Of a stretch of DNA of 64,000 bases, positions 1 through 12,500 are shown in pieces. The notes below the pieces were generated by a model. It did no database searches and was not told the origin of the DNA. It saw only the letters and a list, made by a program, of their open reading frames with translations. The position numbers were made by a program, and so were the translations under genes. The stretch is from Budorcas taxicolor (Eukaryota; Chordata; Mammalia; Artiodactyla; Bovidae), in NCBI RefSeq assembly GCF_023091745.1, contig NC_068926.1:68570001-68634000 (forward strand), written 5' to 3'. Every line of letters begins with the position of its first letter. Position 1 is the first letter of the stretch.

Positions 1-402
1 TTAGCCCCATTTTCATTTTTTTTCTCTTTTCATTTTGTTTTTCTAGCATTTGTTTCTATTTGTTAAAACTGCTACACTGGGTGCTAGCAATTATACATCT
101 TTTCCCTCATTATGCATCATTTGAGGGCATCTTGTTAATTTCTTGTATCATTAAATTGAGATTTTTACCTGTTTGACTCAGGAACTTTTTTATAGTTTAG
201 GAAAATACAAGTGGATTAGATAAGGGGAAACAAGCATTCATGATATTGTGATCTCTTGTCTTTTTTTTTTAAATCTTTTTATTAAAAAGCATTTTTTAAA
301 TTTTGATTTTCCAATTTAGGAACTTAGAAGTAAGTTAGTCCATTTTATTGCTAAAATGCTAGATTCATATATGAAGTTCTTGAATTCTTTTTCTTGGAGC
401 AG
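1..402 (+). other. EWSR1: EWSR1 intron 3, 3' part
   Basis: AT-rich intronic sequence ending in a T-rich tract and the AG acceptor at 401-402. I see no other feature in it. Confidence 0.8.
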
Positions 403-526
403 GCATATGGGCAGCAAAGTTATGGAACCTATGGACAGCCCACTGATGTCAGCTATACCCAGGCTCAGACCACTGCAACCTATGGGCAGACCGCCTATGC
501 AACTTCTTATGGACAGCCTCCCACTG
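403..526 (+). CDS. EWSR1: EWSR1 exon 4
   Basis: Encodes residues 35-75 plus the first base of Gly76, in the SYGQ-rich low-complexity domain (starts AYGQQSYGTYGQ). Acceptor AG at 401-402, donor GT at 527-528. Confidence 0.96.
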
Positions 527-3500
527 GTAAGACCCTAGGAGACTTTGGGGCCACGTTACCTAGGGTGTTTGCTAAGGAACTTGTTAGTTGTGCTCTTGGG
601 TATATATTCTAGTTGATACCTTGGCATCTGGGAATCCTTTATTCTTAGGAGGAGCTGGGTTTTTTGTTTTGTTTTTCCTTTTCCTTACATTCTCCTTGAA
701 GGATCTCTAATAGAATGTGGGTGGGGTAAATTCCAAAGGAAAAAAGAATTTTTTTTTGAATGTATCTTGTACAGTGTATTAAATAATCTCACAACAAAAT
801 GGAGAATATATAAAAGATTGTGTTAATGCTAATACTGGGTAAGAATGAGCCTTCTTAAACCGAGCTGCTTAAAAATCGCACTGATTTTCAGATCTGTTTG
901 CTTCATCTGATAGTGTGCCCTCTACTTTTTGTTTTGTGCTTTCCACAGTAGAAGGGACCAGTACAGGTTTGACTATCCTGCTCATTCTTGCATGGGAAAT
1001 GCTTTCCATCTTGTCTAACCCTGTAATGTTAACCCTTTAGGTGTTTTCATTTGTTTAACCCTCAAACTTTTTAACATCACACACAACAAGGTTGCTAATG
1101 GAAAATTGCTTCAGGTCCCATTTGCAGATCCATGTCCTTTTTCTTTATGTGATTTTGGGAAAGATTTTGCTTTGTTTTATTTTACATTATTTTGTGTCAA
1201 GCCTTAATAATAGTTGTTCACCTTCTCAGAGGTACTTCAGATGACTACTTCCCAGCTGATTTTCCCCTGTTCCCTCAAGGATAGGTTGCATGATTAGATT
1301 TATTTAGAGGAACAGATTGCCATCCTGCATGTATTATGTTTGTCTGTTGGTTGGTTTCCAGTCCAGACATGTTTTATTCTCCTTTTAAGTATTAATGATA
1401 TTATTTTAATCCATAGTATGTTTTAAATATATATGTAACAGCATTTCAGGGAGCAAAAAATAAAAAATGAACTATTTTAAGAGTTAGAATAAATTATATC
1501 CTAATACTGGGGTTGAAAGTGGAGTGTGTGAAAACTGCACAATAACTTTTTAATGTCTAACACTGTGTAACATTTCAGGAGCCCTACCTTTTCCCCACCC
1601 ACCCACTCCTGTCATTACTATTGTAAGAGAATATTACTTTTCAAACTATCTTCAGTCCCCAAGTTATATATGGTCTACCAGAGTTGATAGGGAGAAACTC
1701 GCCTATGATTTATTTCATTGTGTGGCTGTGTTATGGATTTGATGGGAAGTATTTCCTAGTCTACCTAATGCATATCATTGAATAGGATGGGAAGTGTTTA
1801 AACTTTCCGTGGGTGTTGGCAACTATAGAAAAACCTGGAACTGAAATTTTGCAGTTTGTATTTTTAACACAGAATTTTGAAATTGTGAGATGAACTTTAC
1901 ATATTCAAGCTATTACATTTTTAATGAGATGTAATTGACATATATGACATTAGTTTCAAGTGTACAACAAAATGACTCATTGTGAGTATTGTGAATTGAT
2001 CGCCACCAGTCTAGTTAGCCGGAGAAGGCAATGGCACCCCACTCGAGTACTCTTGCCTGGAAAATCCCATGGATGGAGGAGCCTGGTGGGCTGCAGTCCA
2101 TGGGGTCGCTAACAGTCGGACCTGACTGAGCGACTTCACTTTCACGCGTTGGAGAAAGATATGGCAACCCACTCCAGTGTTCTTGCCTGGAGAATCCCAG
2201 GGACAGGGGGAGCCTGGTGGGCTGCCGTCTATGGGGTTGCACAAAGTCGGACATGACTGAAGCGACTTAGCAGTAGCAGCAGTAGCAATCTAGTTAGCAT
2301 GAATCACCACACGTCATCCTTCCCCGCCAGCGCCACCCCCCCGCAACACACACACACACCATCCTTTTGAGGAGAACTTTTAAGATCTTCTCTCCACAGC
2401 TTCTAAGTATATAATACAGTATTGTCAGCTATGGTCACTATACTGCACTTTACTTCCCCATGACGGATTTTTTACAACTAGATGTTTTTAGCTACCTTTA
2501 ACTCATTTTAAAAGCAAGTGTCATTTGAAGTTAAATAGTACAGCCTTTGGAGTCTCTGAATCATTTTATAAGAACATGATCAAGTCATTTGTAGGAAATA
2601 CAGTTTCTAGGTTCTGTAGAGCTATGTATTCACTTCGTAGTTTATGGAAGACCTTTCATATCTCCCCTAATTCACCCATCAACTTTTGGAGTGTAGGAAC
2701 TAAAATTAAACCTGGTGAGCAAATTGAGGCTGAACCAAACCAAATAGGATCCCAACAGTAGTAGGTATGTTCACGCAAGCTGGGCACTCTTTCACTCACC
2801 TCATTCTGCCTTTGCACATAAAAGCACAAAAAACTGGATAATTACTGGAAGAAATATATAAAAAGACTCTTTTCTAGAATATTTTAAAAGAAAACTTCAT
2901 GAGGAGGAGCTATATAAATCTCAGCTTATTAATTGAAGTGGAAATACTAGACTTCAGATTGTATTGAAGTTGAACAAAAATTCTGGTGGTTTGTGTGATG
3001 TTTCTTACTCTCTTTTTTCTTAAATTCATCACCACGTGGTAGATATGTTGTCTTTTTGATATTGGTCATTTTTATTGTCATTTTCTATTAATTTTTGCTC
3101 GTTTTGCTTGGCTGCTTGTGTGGGTATTACAAGTTAATTAGATTATTAATCTCGTGTCTATTACTGTAATTTTCAGCACTACAAGGGTCTGTTGCTGGAT
3201 GTTTTTGTGACATGAGTTATTGCCCTTAACGGTTTTTGTTGTTTTTTAATTGTTGTCCTTATAAATCTTAAAAATTGCTTGTCATGGAGAGGGGAAAAAT
3301 CTGTGTAGGAGTAATAGGGTAGGTGGAATTAGATTCCAGTTAAATTTTAAATAAAGGAGTGCTTTATATGGTTGACATTAGGATTCTGCAAAGAAATTTT
3401 AAATTAAACAAACAGTTCAAATGAGTAACATGCCAACTCAAAAAACTTCTAGTGCTTGGGACTCCTGTTTTGTGAAATATGCTTTCATGTATGTTTCAAC

Positions 3501-6500
3501 CCAACATATTTGAGAAGGCAGTATCTGTCTTTGTATATAATTAATTTCAGAATTGCCCTGAAATGTTTGAAGTGGAGAAGAAAGTATTCTGTGCTACAGA
3601 TTGGTGACATTGTAGATTGCACAGAGGGAAATTGATTTTTTCTTTTTTTTTTTTTTTGGCTAGTAAGTTCTGTGTAGGGTGAGGACACTGTTATAACTGA
3701 AGTTTGTTATGAGTACTGAAACTTTTTTGCTTTATTGAGATTTGGATTTTTCTTCGATGGACATAAATGCTGAGTACTAGACTTGACTCTTTTGCATGGC
3801 TGACTGCTTGTTGAATAGGAATAAGGATTGCCAAGCATCAGGAAAGATTATGACACCTCTTCTAGGAAAGGGACTCAAGTTAGAAACTGCAGGTTCGGGG
3901 GTAGTCATGTTCCAAGCCCAAATTGCAGACGGAAGGGCATGGACCTCAGGAATTCCCTGGTGGTCCAGTGGTTAGGACTTGGGGCTCTCACTCCCGGGGC
4001 TTGGGTTCACTCCCTGGTTGGGGAACTAAGGACCCTGCAGCCTGCAAAGTGCAGCAAAAAGGAAGAGGAAGGATGAGGACCCCACCTGGTGTGGCAAAGG
4101 CAGGAACTAGAGAGAGACCCTAGCTTGGTCTCTGCACACCTCCAAGGACAGGTGTGTAACACTTGGTTAGGGAAATAGCAGGGAGGCTACAAAGTCCACC
4201 TCCAGTATTGCTTAGCAGGAAAAACACTCATTTGCTCATGGTAGGTAAATAAGAGAGAAATGGTGTGGATAACTTGATGACTACTAGCATCTCAAATGGT
4301 TTATGTGAAATGTAACATTAATTTTCAGTGTGTATTTTGGGAGTATTAAGGTAATTTATCAAAAAGTGAAAGAGGAAAACCTTTATTGGTCATACGTACG
4401 TAAGCAAATATAGTTTGTAGTATGTCTTTATTACTAATGTAATGCTGGTAACTGGCATTTTCTTAGTAGTTTATTACCTGAAACAATTAGTGTTTCTTAA
4501 AGAGTGTTTAATCAGTTGTTAGCATCTCACTGAAAATTAAACACATCTTCTCCACAATTTCCAGTTTCCTTAAACTTGAACTGCCCGTGATGCTTGGAGC
4601 TGAAAGCAAATAATTCCAAATGATAGGTTTTAATGCTAAACTTGTATCTGGATCCTTATTTTGCAGCTACTTTATGTCTTTTACCTTCCTTCCTGGGGCA
4701 TTTTATTCCTGTTTGTAGAGATTTGGGGTATACTCAAGTAGTTAGTTGAAAAACTTGTTTAAGAAGGCCTGCTTGCAAAGCCAGTATAGAATTGGTGTCC
4801 CCTATTGAATCCCTTAAAGGTGGGGGCAAAGGGAGCCCTTTTTTCTTTATCAGCATTTTCTGTGGCCTGCTCTCTCTTCCTTTCTGTTTGGTGTGGTTTA
4901 GAGCAAAAGAGACAGTGCTTTGCTGAAAACTGAGTGTTATCAAAGAACGTAGGCTTTAAATATTGGTTTGTTGCTACTTTTACTGAAGGGGAGATATTTA
5001 AAGGGGCCAAATATCATAATATTTGAAAGTGATTTATAATTTGTTCTATTAATGAGTGTCCAGGCAGATCCCTGAGGAGCCAGAAATCTGACGTAGCTCT
5101 CCTTTGTTCCAGGATATTCAACTCCAGCTGCCCCCCAGGCATACAGTCAGCCTGTCCAAGGGTACGGCACTGGCGCTTACGACACCACCACTGCCACGGT
5201 TACGACCACCCAGGCCTCCTATGCAGCTCAGCCTGCATATGGTACTCAGCCTGCCTACCCAGCTTATGGACAGCAGCCAGCAGCCACCGCGCCCGCAAGG
5301 TAAGGCCCCCTCGCCTGCTTCTAGCGCTGGGGCCTTGGGCGTTCAGAAATGAGAGCACACCCGCCCCTTTGAGAGCACCCTTGACTTGGTTCCTTTGCAA
5401 AGCTCACTCAGATCTGCTCGGGTGTCAGCTGTTCTTCACCCAGCACAGTCACACCAGAAATGTTACTCATCTTTAAGTAGATGAGTGGTGCCATCCTGGG
5501 GCCAGAATACGGAATGTCACTGAGTGGGTTGTTTGGTTTCAGTAGAATGGGCATTTTGATATGGGGAGGTATTGTATTTACTTTGCTAAACCCAGATGAA
5601 AATAGAAGGTAGTTTCCTCACAACAGAACAACTGATAGACTTAAAGTCTGATGCTTTTACCTTTGGTTTTATTGACCCTGTAAATGGGTCATAGCTTTCT
5701 CTTTGGGAAAAAGACTGTAGTTCTCAGTTGGGGGTGGGTTGGTTGTAGAATCATGTATTTCAAGAAACAGCCACATGATCCAGTTGTCAGTTAAGGCTGT
5801 ATCTATGTCCAGAGTCAGACACTGGTGACGTGGATTTCTGTATTGTGTACTGGCTTGGTAATCTAAGTACCACAGGCAAGTATGAATTCTTAACTGGGCG
5901 CCCTGCTATAGGGTGAATATTTGGGCAAACAGTTCGTACTCCATGACTGATAAGTAAACAATATTAATTATTAACAGAAGATTTCAGGTCTTTGCTTTAG
6001 ACAGTGCACTTAGGTGGCTTCTGCATACAGTCTTGAAGGAACATTGAATTCTGGTTTGAAAGAAGACTTTAGGGAGTAAACACGAGATCAACTTGTAACC
6101 TAGACTTTTTGTCTGCTGTAGAGGTAAGAAATTAGCTCTGGCAAACACTCATGAGAGTACTTCTAAAACGCACAGTGAGTAATCAGAGCTACTGAGTAGT
6201 TGACATCTTTTAGACAGTCTTCAGTGGTTAGTGTTAAGCGGTTCCCCTAGGGGCCCAATTCAGTTGACTTAGAATGTTCTCAGGTGTTTGAGGTCCCATT
6301 TGATGCTCCATGGCAACAGTGTATCTAATCCATGGTGGGGTGGGGTGGGGGGTGGGGTGGGCAGGTATATGTTAGTCTTTGAATAAGTCATCGTTTTTGG
6401 TTTCTTAATTTTTCAATCCCTCACACTTTATAACAGTAATCTGTTTCCTGATCAGTGATAGCTACTCACTTTTCCCTCAGAGAGAGGGCTTGTGAACTGT

Positions 6501-9500
6501 CGCAGCTCTTTGGAGAAAGCAGTACTTGCACATCCCCCCTGGTCTGCCTGCTGCTTCTTGGGCTTTGCTAAAATAGCAGGCACTCCACTCTGCTACAACC
6601 CTGTTACAGACTGTGGGGTTAAGGGAGAATAGAAACCTCTTTGGTTTTTTTCCCCTTGGGATTAAGATTGGTTTTCATCACTTCACAAGGATATTTCCCA
6701 GTTCATCTGGAGCATGAGAGGATGCCATAGACTTACGTAAATGTTGTTTAACCCAGAATTTGCATTATTGTTAAAGTTTCTTGTTTGTCTTTAATAGTCC
6801 TTATTGAGAAAAGGCATTTTCTTCCTGAACAAACCACCTCCCATCCCAGATCAGTTAAATGGGCACCACAGAGTATTGTAATTGCTTCTGTAGCTGCTGA
6901 AGTGAGACGAAAGGAGCGTGCTGATGTCTCTCCCTTGGATGTGATTAAGACTCTTCCATCCTTAGTGTTCTCTTCCAGCAGGGACCGTTGGACCAGCATT
7001 GGGTTTTGATGGAGTTCACTTTACAACTGTATTTATTTCCAAGCTCAATCCTGACATTGTTTATTGCTCATAGATTATAGAGTTCTTACTCAAGAGTTTG
7101 GTGTTAAGAGAAAAGTCTCACTTTTTTATTTCTCCTTTTAGACCGCAGGATGGTAACAAACCCGCTGAGACTAGTCAACCTCAATCTAGCACAGGGGGTT
7201 ACAACCAGCCCAGCCTAGGATACGGACAGAGTAACTACAGTTATCCCCAGGTACCTGGGAGCTACCCCATGCAGCCAGTCTCGGCACCACCATCCTATCC
7301 TCCTACCAGGTCAGTCTTCTCTTGCTTGCTCTTGTGGCCAGTGAGCTAGTGGAATAAGAGAGCAGATTTTTTTCAGGCTGTTGACCAGCTTGCTTTTGCT
7401 TCCTCAGGTGAACTGTGTTACCTCACTCCCAGGGATAAACCTGACCACATAATCTACATTAAAACCTCAGTCAAAAACACTTCTAAATATCAGTACATTT
7501 TTGCCACTTTTTTTTTTTTTTAATTTCTTCAGATGAGAAACAGTGGCATGAAAGCAGATAAAGAGAACATGGAAGTCACATTTTCCAGGTGCAGTTGAGA
7601 TGGGTCAAGTTGCAGGGCATTATTTTTTCAAAAAGAAAGTTTACCTTAATCATTTTATGTTTAACTTAAAGATCCATTTTTACACCAGTCTTTATGGCTA
7701 AGCCAAGGCCTTTCTTTTTGACTTAAAGAGTTTATTGTTCTGCCTTTTGTCTTAATTAGCCACACCAGCAACTACAGTGTCCAGTTTTGGTTTCTTTAAA
7801 GTAGAGGAAAAACAGGTTGTCTCAGATTTATTTTTTTGTTGCATTTTCAAATGAACTGTCTGAATTGTGTCCTCTAGTGTTAACTTGGTTTTGATAGAAT
7901 TAACATTGCCCCTTTTTGTATTCATTTCATTGGCTTATGTATAAGCAAGCACAGCTGACTGGTAAGTGTCTCTGTACAGCTTGGAGCAGAAGGGGGCAGG
8001 GTTCGAGCAGTTCCTCCCAAGGGCCCACCCACACCTGTCACGTTGAGAGCACTGAATCTGGCAAGTTGAATAGGTGCACTTGGTGTGAAGAGAGGCTTTT
8101 GAGTCCTTAAAGCTTCCCAGGGGCTTCTCTGGTGGCTCAAACAGTGAAGAATATGCCTGCAATGCAGGAGACCCGGGTTTGATCTCTGGGTCTGGAAGAT
8201 CCCCCTGAAGAAGGGAATGGCAGCCTACTTCAGTATTCTTGCCTGGAGAATCCCATGGACAGAGAAGCCTGGTGGGCTACAGTCCATGGGGTTGCAGAGA
8301 GCTGGACGCGTTTGCGCAAATAACGTTTTACGGCTGTTGTAAGGGAGGTACAGATACTTAAAATCATTGTAGTTAGAATTAAAATTGTATTATGCGTTGT
8401 GTTGTTTTTCACTGTCATGGTTCATCTAAAGTTTAATATTTCAAGCTTTATTTCTGTGTAAGAGTATCTTTGGTTAGTTTCCCTTCCCTTTAGTTGACAT
8501 ATATGAAGGTGAATATCAGTCTGATACTCATTTTTCATACAGTACCTTGAGTCTGATGTTTCCTTGTCCATCTTCTCCTTATTAATGCCCAGATTCATAG
8601 ACGATCAGGCATGTCTGGAAGTCAGGAACTATATACACACCAAAGCAACTTGAAACTTACGCTCAGGAAAAAAGTGGCCACCCAAACACACATCAGGTGG
8701 CCTTGTACCTTCAGAAAACGAGCCGTCACTCCAGGGGATGATGTGGGCAGGCAGCCTGGGGACTGAGCACCATACCGGGCTGCCTCACTTCTCTCGGTGC
8801 CGTTTCCTGGGTCAGCCTCCCTGGGAGCACAGTCTTCCCTTAATACAGGAAGCATCTAGGCTCCCAAACGTGCCTTGAGTTTGGTTGAGAATAACTATTG
8901 TTCTGATGAGCGCGTGTGCCTGTGTGTGTGTGTGCTCAGTCATGTCCCACTCTTTGCGACCCCATGGCCCTGCCAGGCTCCTCTGTCCGTAGGATTTCCC
9001 AGGCAAGAGTGCGAGAGCGGCTTGCCGTCTCTTCTGCAGGGGACCCTCCTGACCCAGGGATCGAACCTGTGTCTCCTGCATTGGCAGGTGGAGCCTCCCA
9101 ACCCTCCACTGCCACGCCACCTGGGAAGCCCTGTTTCAGTAAAGGTGGGGGTGGTAAAGGGGGAGACTCTTAATTAAGGTTGTACATTTTATAGACGGGT
9201 TCGTTTTGTGTGTGTGTGTGTGTGTTGTATAATACCCTCTCCTATTCAGAACTTGACTCTAAATACAAAAATACTTTGCTCATTTTAAGTTCAGTGTGTT
9301 AATATGTAAAAAGTAACCAGAGTTTTAAGAGTTTCTATGGCACATGCTGGGAATGTCTCCTACATTTAGGGGACCTAAAATAACAAGCCTCTCCTAACAA
9401 ACTGTTTTGTTTTGTTTTTTCTCAGCTACTCCTCTACGCAGCCGACTAGTTACGATCAGAGCAGTTACTCCCAGCAGAACACCTACGGGCAGCCGAGCAG

Positions 9501-12500
9501 CTACGGGCAGCAGAGTAGCTATGGCCAGCAAAGCAGCTATGGGCAGCAGCCACCCACTAGTTACCCCCCCCAGACTGGATCCTACAGCCAGGCTCCAAGT
9601 CAATATAGTCAACAGAGCAGCAGCTACGGGCAGCAGAGTGAGTTGCTAAGAGAGAAAACCAAATAAGAATGGTTGTGTTTGGAGTTTCTGAAACGGGGAA
9701 ACACTCCACCGCTGTGTGCTTTTGAACTCCAGGATGCATCTTGAGGGTATCATATCCTGGCTAATAATCCGGGCTTTTCTCCAGTTTAATTGTTGTTAGT
9801 ATGCCTTAGGAGAAAAGAGAGTTTGTAACTGACCAGAGAAAAAGTTTCAGACTGCCAGCCCTGCTCTCTGGGGAGGTTATATGCAGTGAGTGAAGCCAGC
9901 TTTTCTTATGGCCTGCCCACCCCAGCTCATTAAGAGAGTGTGAGCAGGTAGCTATTGAAGACTCTTGCAGTTTTGATAGTTTAAAAGATACTGTATTTTG
10001 ATTTTTTTTGTTCACATTCATAAGACAGAAATTTTTGTGGAATGCTTACAGTTAATTTATGTGGAAAAGTAACCAAAAATTCAAAAAGTTGTCTTCACAA
10101 TTTAGTCTTTGCCTGGATTGTTGTCTTTAAAATGCACCCATGAGTATGTCTCATTATGACAGTGAGTCGTGCTTCTTGATGGAGACGACCCCTTAGCAAC
10201 CCCCAAGAAACCTGACTCCATTTTTGTTTGAGTGTGGCTTAAAGACCAGTTTTTTAAGGCATCTTGGGATACAGAACCCTGTGAACTGTTGGTCAGAGTC
10301 CTGTTTTTGTTTGAGAGTGGTTTTTTCCTAGGCAAACTATATGAGATTACTTCAGCCTTTTTTGTTGAACTTTATGAAAAGCTTACTGATGGGGGACTTA
10401 ATCAGATGTAAAGAAGATGATACCTCGGTTAGTGCCTTGCACTTGAGAATTCTATGATTCCAGGAGAAAGTACAACAGCAGTGGTGTAAATGCTGATCCA
10501 TGGCTTACAGATGTGACTCTTTCCTCAGGTTCATTCCGACAGGACCACCCCAGTAGCATGGGTGTTTATGGGCAGGAGTCTGGAGGATTTTCCGGACCAG
10601 GAGAGAACCGGAGCATGAGTGGCCCTGATAACCGGGGCAGGGGAAGAGGGGGATTTGATCGTGGAGGCATGAGCAGAGGTGGGCGGGGAGGAGGACGCGG
10701 TGGAATGGGGTAAGAGCAAACCTTTTCTCCTTTTACCTAATTTTGTTTCATCCATAGGATTTTCAGTGGAAAGAAGGGACTGAAAGACATAGGAAATTTA
10801 TTTCTGCATTTCCATGGATAGTCTGATGAGCCCAAGCCATCTTGCAAACATGGAAATGTCATCTCTGTGGCATATCTATAGAGGCAGTTTGCTTTTTTCA
10901 ATGCCAGTTGACTTGGTTGGGTTGGGGAGAACAAAGAATGGTTTTGAAACTAGAGCTTTCAGTCCCCTTCCTGGTTTCCAGAGGTCAAAAGCCTCCTGGG
11001 TAATAGATTTGGGATGGAACACACACAACCCTTCTAACAACCCTAGGTGTTTGACTAATTGCTTCTGAATGATTGTCTTGAAATACGTGGTGTATATACT
11101 GCAGAAAAGGAATGCAGCTGTTTTCCACAATGTTTGTCCCCAACTTCTGTTTATACTTGGAACTGTTGAACATAATGATGAAGATCTTGGTCCCATAACC
11201 CTTGAACTATGGCCTGAGGTGCACCTGGTGTACAGAGAAGTCTAGTAGCTTTGTGCAGAGTAATGTATATAATTGTGGAATCACTCTCCCCAGTGGAGAT
11301 TTTGAGAAGTCTAAATCGGTTTGACCATTTTGATGGATGGAACGACCTGGTTTAGAAAACTTTGTCTAGAGTAACATGAACCTGCTACCCCGCCCTTCCC
11401 CTCCCTCCTCCCACATCCTTTTCCCTTTCTGGTGTCTCTACTTTGATGAAGGTGAGGTGAAATGTTGGTTAACATAATCCAGAAGGCTTAGTTCTGTGTG
11501 TGTTCTGTCCCTGTATAAACTAGTGAAAAAAAGTTATGCAGAATGTTGGTATAAGTATAAATTGGATTTGGTGCCACTGTTGGTTCAAGGAAAAACTGAA
11601 TATAATTTCTTTGGAAGTGTACTTCAAGATTAAATATATAATTGATTTTTAAATTTTATATTAACAAATCTGTTTACTGCTGAAATACTGGTTTAAAATA
11701 CTGTTTTGCATATTCTGCATAACTTAAGTCTTTAGTGAAATCTTTATTGGAAGAAAGTCATTTTATAAGATGCAAAAATTTATGAGTAATTTTGTATAAA
11801 GTAGAATCAATCTTCTGATTTGGAGAATATCATTCCATTATAAAGGTTTCACTTCTTTACAGATGTTTTAAATAGATGTAGACACTTGAAATCACTATCA
11901 TCACATCTCCAATCATTTAGACTCCTTAGTATTTTTCAATTGCAAAACCAATTTTAAGTTTACTCATTTCAATTCTCCAGAAGTAATCATTCTACTAATT
12001 TTGCTAGATTTTGCTAGTAGAGGGTGTTCCCTCTTTCTCTGAGAAGTCTCTGCTGAAGCCATAGGAAACACCGTGGCTCTCCCCACAGGCTTCTCAGCAG
12101 ACTGTGACGCGGTCCGTGGGACCCTGTGGGGACAACACAAGAGCCCCCCCTCTTTTTTTTTATTGTGGTGTGGTGATGGTTTTCAGTGTCTTCTGCAGGT
12201 AAGGCACTCAATGTTGTTAACATGCCCTTTCTCATTGCCTCAGTATTTTGATATTTTCATTGGCTGTTAAACGTGGAAACTTTTTAACATGCTTTGTCGC
12301 ATTTATATGCTACAGGTTACAAAGTGAGAGCCTTGTATACACTTCAATACTTAAAAAGTACCCGTACTCAGTACTCAGCCGGCAGCATAATGAAAAGTGG
12401 GACTAGACACGGTGTCCATATGGAGAGGAAAAATATACATAGAATATTTTTAACAAAATGTATTCATTGTATAAATGGAATCCTTCTGTAACTTTGGTAA

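Noticed and set aside
11170..11220. possible C/D snoRNA in EWSR1 intron 8 (ATGATGA then CTGA)
   Set aside because: Too short between boxes and no terminal pairing.
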